A stretch of 64,000 bases of DNA. It comes from CAIVVT01 sp052145115 (GTDB taxonomy: Bacteria > Acidobacteriota > Terriglobia > Bryobacterales > Bryobacteraceae). The stretch's first letter is position 1. Each line of letters starts with the position of its first letter. Below, piece after piece: positions 27,301-36,462 of the stretch. The notes beneath the pieces were generated by a model. The model did not search any database, was not told where the DNA came from, and worked only from the letters and a program-made list of their open reading frames with translations. Both the position numbers and the translations under genes were made by a program. Location: assembly GCA_052145115.1 (NCBI GenBank), contig JBKQPG010000102.1:15502-79501 (forward strand), written 5' to 3'.

Positions 27301-28222
27301 CCCAGGCGACGACACTGCCGTTGCTCTTCAGCGCCACGCTGTGATACCAGCCGGCGGCCACGGCCACGACATTGGTCAGGCCCGCGGGGACCGCGGTTTG
27401 GCCGTGATAATTGACTCCGGAAGTAACGCCCCAGGCCACTACCGTTCCGGCACTTGTCAGGGCCAGGGCATGATACCGTCCGGCGGCAATGCCCACCACA
27501 TTGGTCAAGCTGGCCGGAACGGTGGTTTCGCCGTACGTATTGTCGCCCCACGCGGTGACCTTGCCATTGCTCGTCAGGGCCAGGCTGAACATGTCTCCGG
27601 CGGAAATCGCCAGGACATTGGTCAGAGCCCCGGGCACGCTGGTCTCGCCGTAGGTGTTGTCGCCCCAGGCCACGACCGTGCCGTCGCCCTTCAATGCCAG
27701 CGTGTCGGAGCCGCCGCCGGAGAGCGCCGCGACAGTGGTCAAACCGGGCGGCACCAGCGACTCGCCGGATGCGTTTCCGCCCCAGGCGACCGGATAACCG
27801 GCCGGCTCCACGTTGGCCGTGTCCGTGGTGCTGTGCGAGCCGGCGGGGTCGCCGCCGAAATAGACCGTGGCCCCGTAAGTGATCGAGGAGGGGGCAGTCG
27901 GAGTCACCGAGGCCAGCGCCACGATCGCGGGATAATTCTTGCCCGCCGCCAGGACGTCGCTGCGATCGCAGTTGACGCCGGAACAGGTCCAGCCCGCGCC
28001 GCTGAGCGAGGTGATCGTCAGCCCGGTGACGATCTGGTCGGACACCTGCACGGCGGCGGTCGTGGGACCGGTGCCGACGTTGCTCACCCGAATGACAAAG
28101 AACGCGTTGGTCTGGCCTTGCAGGAAGTTCCCGTTGTGAGTCACGGAGATGGAGAGAGTCGGCGTCGCGGCCTGGCACACTCCCATAGCGAGGAAAACAG
28201 CCAATTTGGTAAGCGGACGCAC
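24386..28222 (-). CDS. Giant secreted RCC1-repeat / DUF11 / InlB-like repeat protein
   Basis: A 1,278-aa protein with a signal peptide ending M-G-V-C-Q-A. The domain order is DUF11-like (about 22-130), an RCC1 propeller made of W-G-D-N/A-A-G-x-x-H-S-L-A-L units (about 143-410), a divergent InlB-B/'bacterial repeat' region (about 425-590), a second DUF11-like domain (about 595-705), a second RCC1 propeller (about 725-1010), a second InlB-B-like region (about 1015-1125) and a third DUF11-like domain at the C-terminus. The two DUF11-RCC1-InlB halves arose by internal duplication. Such proteins are secreted adhesins or surface scaffolds; no enzyme motif is present and the partner is unknown. It is followed by an M23 peptidase gene on the same strand. 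Confidence 0.85.
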   Translation of the reverse strand: MRPLTKLAVFLAMGVCQAATPTLSISVTHNGNFLQGQTNAFFVIRVSNVGTGPTTAAVQVSDQIVTGLTITSLSGAGWTCSGVNCDRSDVLAAGKNYPAIVALASVTPTAPSSITYGATVYFGGDPAGSHSTTDTANVEPAGYPVAWGGNASGESLVPPGLTTVAALSGGGSDTLALKGDGTVVAWGDNTYGETSVPGALTNVLAISAGDMFSLALTSNGKVTAWGDNTYGETTVPASLTNVVGIAAGRYHALALTSAGTVVAWGVTSGVNYHGQTAVPAGLTNVVAVAAGWYHSVALKSNGSVVAWGYNADGESTPPTLTNAVAIAAGAYHTLAMGSDGTVVAWGANTYGQTTVPALTDVVAIAAGWDHSLALQADGTIVPWGYDGYSQLEVPSTLDNVTAIAAGGYHSLALNTMYLGLIPVTIRTSTTTPTTSLPNVSVDSTSYSGAGVLFNWYPGAWSGEVFVPGPNHSLSVLGVSPGATGVQFIFTGWSDGYGGASRLVAPSVPTTYTADFSTQYALTTAIGGSGSGTISLTPSGPYWYNAGTIANVTATPAGGSAFTGWTGACTGVGPCNVTMNSPESVTANFTPVSVSTPSLALTSSHSGHFLRSQADAVYLLRLSNAPTGDPTSVQITVTDTLPTGLTLVSMTGSGWTCTSNSCTRSDSLGSGQTFPAIILVVRVGASAAASLTNVAKLYLNGSGTASLTADDVTAIDVTGYPLDWGLDTSAQAAKPAGLTNVLSVAGGGAHSLALEANGTVVAWGDNSYGQTSVPGGLTNVVAIAAGLYHSMALQSDGTVAFWGDSSYYQNDLPAALVSPNCATQPCAVAIAAGDYHNLALMSDGTVLAWGYDADGEADVPSGLANAVGIAAGGTHSLAVGSDGSISAWGSNALGQIGVPDGLTGIVAVAAGENHSLALSSGGVVTAWGDNSYGQSAVPSGLTSVAAIAAGGNHSLALNTAGTIAAWGDNTYDETVVSSGLTSAVAIAGGANHSLAVNSGAAGGVAVTLTTAEPGTIITVDGNTLTAEVVVEWGSGTSHTLLAPSPQPISTGERYAFSSWSDAGAATHTVTPTAAITYTANFVVQYQLTTAVNIPGAGTTSPANGTWYKTGATATVTATPSADYHFTGWSGACTGTGPCTITMSSPQSVTADFTAYSASLSITSTHSGKFYRDENPADYTLTVKNSAKAGPTSGTVTVTEYAPPGMALNSLTGTGWSCAGSACTRSDVLAAGASYPPITVSVYVLADAPASANNGASVSGGNSPSATTSDHTLISRAEPE

Positions 28223-28505
28223 TGGTACACCTCTTAAAACATAATCGCGAACTGTGTGCAGGCCCAGTATAACTGAGTTTGCCTAGAATTAGGTCCCTTA
28301 AGTACTAAAATCTTCACCCGCAACTGCCGGGCGACAGTTGTGTTAAGGGGGCTGAGGGGCGCGCCAGCCGGGGCCGGCCGGGCGGGCGCGGGGCGCAGGG
28401 CCGGTGAGGGTGGCGAGGTTGGCGAATGGGGTGCTTCCGCAGGGCGCGCAGGGCGCAATTAACTAATAGACGGTCAAGAATAAAGTCGCAGCGCGGATTG
28501 GCCTG

Positions 28506-29759
28506 TTAACGGCCACTCGCGCTCTTGACGCTTTCCCGGCTGCCACCCACGACAGAGGAAAACAGGCGTTGGAGGCTTTCCAGGGCCGACGACCAGAGGG
28601 GCGGCTGGATTACAGCGGCGTTTTCCTCCGCGCCCAGCGATCGGGTCACCAGCAGCTCACATTGACGGCGCAGGCTCGGCGCCTGGGAGAAGAAATTGCC
28701 ACTGGTATAGGCGCTGTCGAGTTCGCTGGAGTAATCCGCCAGAGTCCAACAGGCCGGCCGGCCTAGCGCTTTCTCAATCGCCGACTTGGTCACAAAGGAT
28801 GGGCCGGTGACCCGGTTGAGGAGCAGCCGAACCTTGTTTTGGGTGAAACCGAGGCTGGCCAGGCGCTGCAGAATGCGGCTGGTTTCGTACATCTCGAGCA
28901 TGCCGCTGGTGGTGACCAGGTAGATCTCGCCGATCTCCTCCAGCAGCCGGAAGCAAAGCGGGCCGGCGCGGCCCAGGTCGACGACGATGAAGGAATACAG
29001 CGTCCGGGCGAACCGCAGCACGTGGCGCACGCGTTCGCCGCTGAGCGGGTCGGCGGGGCCGACCGCGCCGGGCCCCTGCAACAGGTCCGGGCCGTAGGGC
29101 GTGCGGGACACGATACGGCCCCAGAAATCGGCGTCCAGCCGGTGCAGGTTGGTGGCCGCGTCGACCACCGAATAGCGCGAGTCGGTCTTGAACAGGAAGG
29201 ACGCCGAACGGGCGCTGACGTCAAGGTCAATCAGCAGCACTTTGGCGCCGCTCTGGCGCGCCAGTTCGACGCTGAAATGGGACGCCAGCGTGGTCGAGCC
29301 CACGCCGCCCTTGGCGGCCAGGAAGCCGATGGCTTTGGCTTGGACGGTGTCCGGCTTGCCGAACTCCGCCACGCGGTGGCCGCGCGCCACCGAGTATTGC
29401 AGCACGCGCACCAGCGCCTGGCAGCTCGGTTTGCCTTTCATGAGGTAATCCTGGGCGCCGCGCTCGACTGCCGTCAGGGCCTGGATCTCGTTGGCCATGC
29501 CGGTGTGGATGACGATCGGCACGCCGTGGGAGTGGCGCTGGATGGTTTCGAAGGTCGCCAAACCCTGGGAATCGGACAGCCCCAATTCCATCAGCACCGC
29601 GTCGAAGCCATGGCGCGCCAGCGCGTTCAAGGCCGAAACCAGAGTCTCCGCGGTCTCGATATTGAAGCGCGGACCGGCTGTGGATTCGATCATCTCGCGC
29701 ACGGTGCGGGCATCGTCGGCGTTGTCCACGATCAGCAGTTTGAGCTCGGTTTCAGGCAT
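28506..29759 (-). CDS. TadZ/CpaE-like response-regulator ATPase (second copy)
   Basis: A 417-aa protein: receiver-like domain (1-120), then a MinD/ParA-type ATPase with F-L-A-A-K-G-G-V-G-S-T-T and a V-L-L-I-D-L-D-V strand. As in the paralog at 7125-8270, the phospho-acceptor is Glu (V-L-M-E-L-G-L-S-D-S), so signalling by phosphorylation is unlikely. GGAGGG precedes the ATG at 29759. The C-terminal tail of about 50 residues is longer than in the other copy. It is probably a polar-localisation factor for a secretion/pilus system encoded elsewhere; no tad gene is adjacent. Confidence 0.82.
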   Translation of the reverse strand: MPETELKLLIVDNADDARTVREMIESTAGPRFNIETAETLVSALNALARHGFDAVLMELGLSDSQGLATFETIQRHSHGVPIVIHTGMANEIQALTAVERGAQDYLMKGKPSCQALVRVLQYSVARGHRVAEFGKPDTVQAKAIGFLAAKGGVGSTTLASHFSVELARQSGAKVLLIDLDVSARSASFLFKTDSRYSVVDAATNLHRLDADFWGRIVSRTPYGPDLLQGPGAVGPADPLSGERVRHVLRFARTLYSFIVVDLGRAGPLCFRLLEEIGEIYLVTTSGMLEMYETSRILQRLASLGFTQNKVRLLLNRVTGPSFVTKSAIEKALGRPACWTLADYSSELDSAYTSGNFFSQAPSLRRQCELLVTRSLGAEENAAVIQPPLWSSALESLQRLFSSVVGGSRESVKSASGR

Positions 29760-29890
29760 GCGGCTCCCTCCTCTGGTCTTATCGTCGGCGGGGCGCAATT
29801 CTCGACCGGATTATAAGGAATGGGCCCGGGCGTGGCAGCCGTATGTCGCATCCGGCACGGCGGCGGAATCAGCGCCGCGGGCGGCGGGCC

Positions 29891-30757
29891 TCAACAGGGG
29901 CCATCGGGTGAGGCCAGGTGGCGGGCGGCGAACGAGCGCAGGGCCTCTTGCCAGGGCCGCAAGGGATCGGTCTTGGTGTTCAGGAGAACCGCCCTGGCGG
30001 GGCGCTGCGCTTTGCGGGGGAACGCCGAGGCGGGTACCGCGACGAGTTGCGGTTTGCGGGGCGTGAGCTCGAAGACGGCGCGCGCCAGCTCATACCAACT
30101 GGCCGCGCCCGAGTTGGTGAGGTGATACACGCCGTAAGGGGCGTCCGATTCGAGCAGCGCTGAGGTCGCCTGCGCCAGGTCGGGGGCGTAGGTGACGCTG
30201 TTGATTTCGTCGCTGACGGCCTGGATGGTGTCGCGCTGCGCGGCCAGGTCCATCATCAACTCGACAAAGCTGCGCTTGGAAACATCGCTGCAGCCCCGGG
30301 GGCCGAAAAGGACGGCGGTGCGCACCAGGTAGAAATCGTCGGTCGCGGCGGCCACGGTGCGTTCGCCGCGCAGCTTGGAGCGGGCGTAGACCGACAACGG
30401 GCTGGGCGAATCTGATTCAAAATACTCGCCCTTTTTGCCGTCGAAAACGTAGTTGGTGCTGTAGTGCACCAGCGGCCGGCGCAGCTCGCGGCACAGCGCG
30501 GCCAGCCGTCCGGGGAAGGCGCCGTTGAGCTCGAAGGCCGCCTCGGGATGGTCCTCGGCGCCGTCCACGTCGTTGAAGGCGATACAGTTCACCACCGCGT
30601 CGAGGTCCGGTGCGGCGGCCCGGAATTGGGTCTCGAAGCGCTTGGCGTCCAGCACGTCCACATCGCCTTTGTCCCAGGCCAGGGCCTCAGGGTAGAGCCG
30701 CGCCAGTTGCGTACCCAGCATCCCCTGGGCGCCGAGGATCAGGAGTCGCTGCGGCAT
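29891..30757 (-). CDS. rmlD: dTDP-4-dehydrorhamnose reductase (RmlD family)
   Basis: A 288-aa short-chain reductase. It shows the nucleotide-binding G-A-Q-G-M-L-G-T, V-N-C-I-A-F-N-D-V-D-G-A-E, Y-S-T-N-Y-V-F-D-G-K-K-G-E-Y (Tyr-containing) and Y-A-R-S-K-L-R-G-E (catalytic YxxxK). RmlD makes dTDP-L-rhamnose for cell-surface glycans. The other rml genes are not adjacent, so the donor sugar could differ. The start at 30757 is typical for the family, but an ATG 9 nt upstream is possible. The gene is divergent from the M55 peptidase gene (79 bp). Confidence 0.87.
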   Translation of the reverse strand: MPQRLLILGAQGMLGTQLARLYPEALAWDKGDVDVLDAKRFETQFRAAAPDLDAVVNCIAFNDVDGAEDHPEAAFELNGAFPGRLAALCRELRRPLVHYSTNYVFDGKKGEYFESDSPSPLSVYARSKLRGERTVAAATDDFYLVRTAVLFGPRGCSDVSKRSFVELMMDLAAQRDTIQAVSDEINSVTYAPDLAQATSALLESDAPYGVYHLTNSGAASWYELARAVFELTPRKPQLVAVPASAFPRKAQRPARAVLLNTKTDPLRPWQEALRSFAARHLASPDGPC

Positions 30758-30836
30758 AGGTAGCATCATCCCACAGACGGAAGCGGGCCGAAGCGGCGCC
30801 CGGCCGGGGAGATGCCCGCGGCGTATACTACTCGAC

Positions 30837-31679
30837 ATGCGACGCCTGCTCCCGCTGGCTCTTCTGACTACGCTGTCCCTGTGGCCGCAGGCCAGGAAGA
30901 GCGTGTTCGTGATTACCGACGCCGAGGGCATCGCCGGGGTCTGCCGCCAGGATTTGACCGAACCCCACGACGCCGAACTGCGGCAACTGCTGACCGGCGA
31001 AGTGAACGCGGCCGTGCAGGGGTTCCTCGATGGCGGAGCCGATGAAGTGATCGTGTGGGACGGTCATGACGGCAGCCAGACGCTGTCGGCGCTGACGATT
31101 CATCCCCGCGCCCGGCTGCTGATCGGCGCGCTGGGGGCGACAATGACGCTGGAACGGCGTTACAGTGCCGTGGCCTTCGTGGGACAACATCCGCAGGCCA
31201 ACGTGCGGGGCGGCGTGATGGCCCACAGCTACAGCTCGCTGGGCATACAGACGATGCGCGTCAACGGGAAGGCGATGGGCGAGATCGAAACGCGGGCGGC
31301 GCTGGCGGGGGCCTTCGACACGCCGGTGGTGTTCCTCTCGGGCGACGTGGCGGCGGTGGACGAGCTGCACGCGATTGTGCCCCAGGCGGAGACGGTCGCG
31401 GTGAAGGAGGGGCTGGGAAGATACACCTGCCTCTCCCTGTCGGCCGAAGCGGCACGCGAGCGGACGCGCGAGCAGGCGCGGCGGGCAATGGCCAAAATCG
31501 GCGTCATCCAGCCGTATCGCATCGCCGGGCCGGTGACGGTGGAAATCGAGTACACGACGCGCAATTCATTGCCTATCGACGCCGGACTGCGGCCCGGCGC
31601 GGAGGTGGTGGACGACCGGACGATCCGCTATCACGGCAAGGATTTTCTGGAAGCGTGGACCCGCTCCTCGCTGTTCTAG
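30837..31679 (+). CDS. M55 family D-aminopeptidase (DppA-like), exported
   Basis: A 280-aa protein with a short signal sequence (MRRLLPLALLTTLSLWPQ). The M55 fold is recognised from T-D-A-E-G-I-A-G-V (metal-binding DxEG), W-D-G-H-D-G-S, V-G-Q-H-P and A-H-S-Y-S-S. DppA-type enzymes are zinc-dependent D-aminopeptidases; here the export signal suggests action on D-amino-acid peptides (from peptidoglycan) in the periplasm. The gene ends about 35 bp before copy B of the dispersed repeat. Confidence 0.88.
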   Translation: MRRLLPLALLTTLSLWPQARKSVFVITDAEGIAGVCRQDLTEPHDAELRQLLTGEVNAAVQGFLDGGADEVIVWDGHDGSQTLSALTIHPRARLLIGALGATMTLERRYSAVAFVGQHPQANVRGGVMAHSYSSLGIQTMRVNGKAMGEIETRAALAGAFDTPVVFLSGDVAAVDELHAIVPQAETVAVKEGLGRYTCLSLSAEAARERTREQARRAMAKIGVIQPYRIAGPVTVEIEYTTRNSLPIDAGLRPGAEVVDDRTIRYHGKDFLEAWTRSSLF

Positions 31680-32113
31680 AGACATGTCGCGGAGAAAGCG
31701 TAACCAGGCGCCGAGCCTCCTGCCTCCATCCCTTGATCTTGAGGTTCTTTCGAATCGCCATGGCCCTGGACCCGGGGACTGCCCGCCCCGCCTCGACCCC
31801 TCACCCCAGCCCTGCGAACCCGCCAATTCGACATTTCGACACGACACCACATCCTGTCGAATTGTCATACTTACTCACCCGGCTCACGATCCAATCGGAA
31901 CCGCCTTCTTCCATGTATCAATCTGATTTAACGACTCTTACATATCCTTGCTCGCCTTCCGGCCCGACCTCTCCCGGATCACTCTGCCGTCACACGCCGT
32001 ATGAAGAAATGCGACACTTTGCGACATAAGTGTCGCACTTGGCTTTGTTCCTCCAATTTTCCGCGAACGCCCCTCCCACGCTCCGCCAATCGCACTCCCG
32101 CCGCCCGCGCCGC
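31680..32113. other. 434-bp gap occupied by dispersed repeat copy B
   Basis: Copy B runs from about 31716 to 32113, directly up to the stop codon of the TonB-receptor gene. The 36 bp between the M55 gene and the repeat show nothing further. There is no plausible gene. Confidence 0.7.
31716..32113 (-). repeat. Dispersed repeat, copy B (about 398 bp)
   Basis: Reverse-complement copy of 21459-21901, lacking the extra 43-bp segment near that copy's end. It carries TGCGACA at 32010-32016 and 32020-32026 and TGTCGCA at 32031-32037, the same three half-sites as copy A. Its inner edge directly abuts the TonB-receptor stop codon. Confidence 0.85.
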
Positions 32114-35100
32114 TCAGAAGTTGACCCGCAGGCGGAACTCGATCATGCGCGCCCCGGGGTCCTGCGCGTTGGAGAGGTCCTGGTAGGCGGAAGTGGTCTG
32201 GCCGAAGTTGGCGTCGATCAGGGTCGTATTGGCCAGTTGGAAGTTGGTGATGTTGAGGACGTTGAGGAATTGGGCCGTGAATTCGACCTTGTAGCGCTCC
32301 TTGATGGTCGTGGTCTTGGTGAGGTTCAGGTCGAAATGGTTCTGCCACGGGCCCCACAGAAAGACCTCGTAGCCGAGCTGCCCGGCGGTAAGTTGCGGCC
32401 CGATGTAGGGCGCGTTGGGATTCAGGGGCTGGCCGCCGGTCTGGAACGCGGCCACGCTGTTGTCGATCAGCGACTGCGGGAGATAGGAGACCAGCCCGGT
32501 GCCATTGGAACCCGTGGTCTTGACGATCCCCATCATGCTTTGCAGTTGCGAGGCCGTCATGTTGTGCAGCACGACGCCAGGGTCGTTCTGATTGATTCCC
32601 TCGCGCCCCGAGAGCAGTTGGGAGGGTGTGCCGGACTGATTGCGGTCGACTGCGGCGATCTGCCAGCCTTCCACCATCTTGCGGACCACCCGGTTGGCCG
32701 TGGCCAGGAAGGGACGCCCGGGGCCGAAAGGCAGCTCGTAGATCACGTTCAGCTTGAGCGCCTGCGGGATGTCGAAAGGCGTGGGCTGCTTGTCCAGATT
32801 GATATTGCGCAGCGTGGTCGGGGACGGGAAATAGAGGCTGGAATCGGAGGTCGGCCCGTTGACCAGCGACTTCGACCAGACGTAGCTGCCCTCGAGCATC
32901 AGGCCCTTGCTCATCCGCCGCCGGACCTCGATCTGCAGGGCGTCGTAGTAGGAACTGCCCCAGTTGCCGACGATCCAACTGTTGCCGCTCGAAACGGCGG
33001 GGTTCTCGATGAACAGATTGGCCGGATACTGGCCGGTGCTCATCCAGTTGTTGAGGTACGGTTGGGCATAGGAGAAGAGGTTGGCGTAAAGCCCCGGCTG
33101 GTTGGTCAGGAGGCGGTTGACGAAATTCTGGGAGCTGGTCCGCCCATAAGCCAACTGGATGAACGGGATGTCCGCCTGGCCGGGCAGCCCCTGGTTACCG
33201 AAGTTGGTGCTGGCCGGATTGGTCTCGCGGGCGATCATCAGGTTGTTGTAAGCGTTCTGCCATTCCGACAGGAATCCATTTTCAAAGATGTTGACTTCGT
33301 TCAAAGAGATCTGGCGCCACAGGTCGGTGCCATGGTTGCCGGTGTAGCGGACTTCCACGACGGTGCTCTGGCCCAACTCGCGCTGCAGGCCGAAATTCCA
33401 GCTCTGCACGTAGCCCAGCTTCAGATTGGGCTCGAAGCCGTTGAGCGGGTCGGTGGGTTGGGGCGAGAAAGGATAGGACGGGGACGCGGGGTAGGGGCGC
33501 GTGGGCAGCGTCGCGCTGCTGAGGGTGACCGAGCCCGGGGTGCCGAAGTACTGCGGGTAGTTGTCGGGATCCACCGAATCGTCGACGCTCCGGCCAGGGT
33601 TGGAACCGAGCATGTATTCCAGGATGGCGGTCCCCTCGCGGATGGTGCTGATGGCGTAGCCGGCGCGCAGGACCGTAGCGCCGGGATGGTCGCCCAGCAA
33701 CCAGTGCCACGGCCCCTGGCCGGCGGGCAGTTGCCAGGCAAAGCCGCCGGACGGGTTCCAGCGGTGCAGGTTGTTATAGGGCGTAAAATACTTCACGAAT
33801 TGAGGTTGCACGCCGGTCTCCAGGCCGGGCTGGAATTCATTGCCGATGCCGGAGATGCCCCACAGCGAAGCCAGCGTGACCGATGAGTAGGTACCGGTCA
33901 GATCCTCGAGCGGCCCCTCCCACTCGTAACGCAAACCCAGGTCCACGGTGAGACTCCTGCGCAGCTTCCAGGAATCCTGGACGAACAGGCCAAACTCGCG
34001 CTGCAGAACGTGGTCGATCGGGGGATTGGCGCCATATTGGCCCGCGGAATTGAGGGCCACCGACTTGCTGATCGAAGCCACGCGGCCGGTCAGGTCGGCA
34101 TAGAGCGCCGCGGCATCGTCGAGGACCCAATACGGCGCGTCGGGGAAATTCGCGTTGCTGAAGATGTCGGTCGGGCCGCCGTTATGGATCGGATCGTTTT
34201 GGGCGGCGTCGATGCCCAGCGTCATCGTGGGGATGGTCTCGTTGCCGATGGTCTGGTCCCACAGATTGACCTGCGTCCAATTGCCGCCAAAACTGACCAC
34301 GTGCGGCCCCTTCAGCCAGGACATGGTTTCGCTGAGGTTCCTGGTGGGCGAATTGCGCCGTGATCCTCCGACATAGGCCGAGACCAGCGAGCCCGAAGCG
34401 GGGTCGCCCGGTACCGCGTAGCCCTCGCCGGCGGTGAGCGCGATGTTGTAGCCGCGCCACTGGGCATACGATCCAGCCGAGTCGGCCTGCGGGTCGAACA
34501 CGATGGTGCCGCTGTCCAGGCCGGCGCGGAATTCGTTGGTCAGGTGGGAGGTAATCGTAGACCGCAAGGCGATGATGCCTGCGAAGCGGTTGCTGAGCTG
34601 ACCGCCGACAGCGGGGGCGCCCAGCACGGTGCCCGTTCCGGGCAACAGCGCCACATCGCCGTTCAGGATATCCGGAGTGGAGTTGTAATTGTTGTAGGAG
34701 TAAGAGATCGAGAGCTGATTGCGGGAGTTGAGGTTGTAATCGATCCGGCTGACGGTGAACAGCCGCAGGTCCTCGCCCCTGGCCTGGTAATAGAAGGTGT
34801 CGCGAATGTAGTCGCCGCTGGACGAGATGTTGTTAATCAGGTTGGGTGAGCCCGAAACCAGCGCATTGATCTGGTTAAAGGTCTTGGCCATGATCGGATC
34901 CGCGGTGCCCTGATAGCCGTTATCCAGCGCCAGCTTCAGCACGTTGACGGTGACGAGCTGGTTGGTTACCGGATCCATGTACGTATAGTTGCCGTTGACC
35001 GCGGCGGGCGTCAGGACGGTATAGCTTTCGCTCGCCGACGCGGGCTGGATACGCTGTTCTATGTTCGTGAAGAAGAACAGCTTGTTCTTCCAGATCGGCC

Positions 35101-35995
35101 CGCCGATGTGCCCTCCGAACTGGTTCAACTGGACAATGTCGCGGGGCAGGCCGTCGATGTTGTTGAAGTAATAATTGGCATTCAGGGCGGTATTGCGGAT
35201 CTGCTCGAAAACGCCGCCATGCAACTGGTTGGTGCCGCTCCTGGTGACGAACTTGATCTGGGCCGCGCCTTCCCCGGTGGCATTGGCTGCCGCGGCCGAG
35301 GTGGTCAGAGTGACTTCCTCAATCGAGTCGTCGGTGATCGGGATGAAGGTGAAGAAGCCGTTGCTACTCTTGAGCAGCTGGTCCTGGGTATTCAAACCGT
35401 CGATGGTGACGTTCAGCGCGCTGTTGGGCAGCCCGTTGATGCTGGAGTAGCGGTTCGCGCCGGCCGTCTGGACACCGGGCTGGGAGACCAGCAGGTCCAG
35501 GCCGCCGCGGGTGATTTCCGGCAGTTCGAGCACCATGCGCCCTTCCAATGTGCTGTTGACCGTCGCGTCCGTGGTTTGCACCAGCTCCGCACCGCCCTGC
35601 ACCTCCACGACTTCCGCGACCGGGCCGAGCTCCAACCGGGCATTGGCGGTGGTGGGGATGGCGGCGTCGATTTGGACGTTTTCGAGCACGAACGTGCGGA
35701 AGCCTTTCATCGAGACGGACACCTTGTAGACGCCCTCCGACATCGCCGGCAGCAGCCAATAGCCGCGGATGTCGGTGCTGGCTTTGAAGGTCTGTCCGTT
35801 ATGGATGTTCGTGACCAGCACCTGGGCCCCGGCGACCGAGGTCTTTTGCGGATCAGTCACGGCGCCGTCCAGCGTACTGGTGGTGACTACCTGCGGAAAA
35901 GCGAAGGCGGCCCCGAAAGTCAGGAACGCAACCAGAATCAGCAGAGAGCGCAGCATCCTAGTAAGAGAGTGTATTAATGGCTCAAGATGTCGCAC
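32114..35995 (-). CDS. Oar-like TonB-dependent outer-membrane receptor
   Basis: A 1,293-aa outer-membrane protein. It starts at GTG 35995, which has AGGAGG five nt upstream; an ATG 39 nt further in has no ribosome site. Signal peptide, then a carboxypeptidase-regulatory-like domain (about 35-115: T-L-D-G-A-V-T-D-P-Q-K-T-S-V-A-G), a plug domain (P-G-V-Q-T-A-G) and a large beta-barrel ending in aromatic R-L-R-V-N-F. The layout matches the very abundant acidobacterial Oar/SusC-like receptors for glycans or peptides; no SusD partner is present. It needs TonB-ExbB-ExbD from elsewhere. The ligand is unknown. Confidence 0.93.
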   Translation of the reverse strand: MRHLEPLIHSLTRMLRSLLILVAFLTFGAAFAFPQVVTTSTLDGAVTDPQKTSVAGAQVLVTNIHNGQTFKASTDIRGYWLLPAMSEGVYKVSVSMKGFRTFVLENVQIDAAIPTTANARLELGPVAEVVEVQGGAELVQTTDATVNSTLEGRMVLELPEITRGGLDLLVSQPGVQTAGANRYSSINGLPNSALNVTIDGLNTQDQLLKSSNGFFTFIPITDDSIEEVTLTTSAAAANATGEGAAQIKFVTRSGTNQLHGGVFEQIRNTALNANYYFNNIDGLPRDIVQLNQFGGHIGGPIWKNKLFFFTNIEQRIQPASASESYTVLTPAAVNGNYTYMDPVTNQLVTVNVLKLALDNGYQGTADPIMAKTFNQINALVSGSPNLINNISSSGDYIRDTFYYQARGEDLRLFTVSRIDYNLNSRNQLSISYSYNNYNSTPDILNGDVALLPGTGTVLGAPAVGGQLSNRFAGIIALRSTITSHLTNEFRAGLDSGTIVFDPQADSAGSYAQWRGYNIALTAGEGYAVPGDPASGSLVSAYVGGSRRNSPTRNLSETMSWLKGPHVVSFGGNWTQVNLWDQTIGNETIPTMTLGIDAAQNDPIHNGGPTDIFSNANFPDAPYWVLDDAAALYADLTGRVASISKSVALNSAGQYGANPPIDHVLQREFGLFVQDSWKLRRSLTVDLGLRYEWEGPLEDLTGTYSSVTLASLWGISGIGNEFQPGLETGVQPQFVKYFTPYNNLHRWNPSGGFAWQLPAGQGPWHWLLGDHPGATVLRAGYAISTIREGTAILEYMLGSNPGRSVDDSVDPDNYPQYFGTPGSVTLSSATLPTRPYPASPSYPFSPQPTDPLNGFEPNLKLGYVQSWNFGLQRELGQSTVVEVRYTGNHGTDLWRQISLNEVNIFENGFLSEWQNAYNNLMIARETNPASTNFGNQGLPGQADIPFIQLAYGRTSSQNFVNRLLTNQPGLYANLFSYAQPYLNNWMSTGQYPANLFIENPAVSSGNSWIVGNWGSSYYDALQIEVRRRMSKGLMLEGSYVWSKSLVNGPTSDSSLYFPSPTTLRNINLDKQPTPFDIPQALKLNVIYELPFGPGRPFLATANRVVRKMVEGWQIAAVDRNQSGTPSQLLSGREGINQNDPGVVLHNMTASQLQSMMGIVKTTGSNGTGLVSYLPQSLIDNSVAAFQTGGQPLNPNAPYIGPQLTAGQLGYEVFLWGPWQNHFDLNLTKTTTIKERYKVEFTAQFLNVLNITNFQLANTTLIDANFGQTTSAYQDLSNAQDPGARMIEFRLRVNF

Positions 35996-36462
35996 TCAGA
36001 CCTCCTCATCGATATGTCGTGTCGCAACTGGCTTCGACCGCGGCAGTCGATGAATGGCGGCACCCGCATCGGCGCGGAATCCCGGCTCTGGCCCTGCGGG
36101 CGCCGCTCAGCGCGTTCTGCATCGACACAAATGCAATGCCGTTTCAACCTAATGGCTCCCCGAAGCATGGACCCCACGCGTTCGGGAACCGGCGGCGGGA
36201 ACTGACGCAACCACTATAGCGATCCCGGGCGTCGACTGGGCCCAGGCATCGGGTGTTAGGACCTCTTCATCTCAAACAACGGGGCGTCACGGCCGCCGGA
36301 GGCAGGTAGGACAACACCGCTGAAATAAGTCTACAAGACTAAACTCCCGTTTCAATGACAAAGCAATAGCCGTGTGGACACCTTGGTCTTCCAGATTGAG
36401 GGAATTCAGTTTTCCTGGGACTGCGAAGGTCACGCGCGAGACGGCGGAATGGCCTGGGTGCG
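35996..36462. other. 467-bp intergenic region, no gene seen
   Basis: It holds the upstream region of the TonB-receptor gene (minus strand). Short frames occur but without conserved features. Two TGTCGCA heptamers (35988-35994 and 36020-36026) sit close to the receptor start; they are noted but not interpreted. The part near 36350 is AT-rich and may be a promoter; no clear -35/-10 pair was found. Confidence 0.4.

Noticed and set aside
32030..33886. Long open frame opposite the TonB receptor
   Set aside because: It is antisense to a receptor with clear domains and carries no recognisable motif; long antisense frames are expected at this GC content.
35988..36026. Two TGTCGCA heptamers near the TonB-receptor start resembling the repeat motif
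   Set aside because: One is inside the start of the coding region once the GTG start with AGGAGG is accepted, the spacing differs from the repeat copies, and a heptamer is expected several times by chance in 64 kb.
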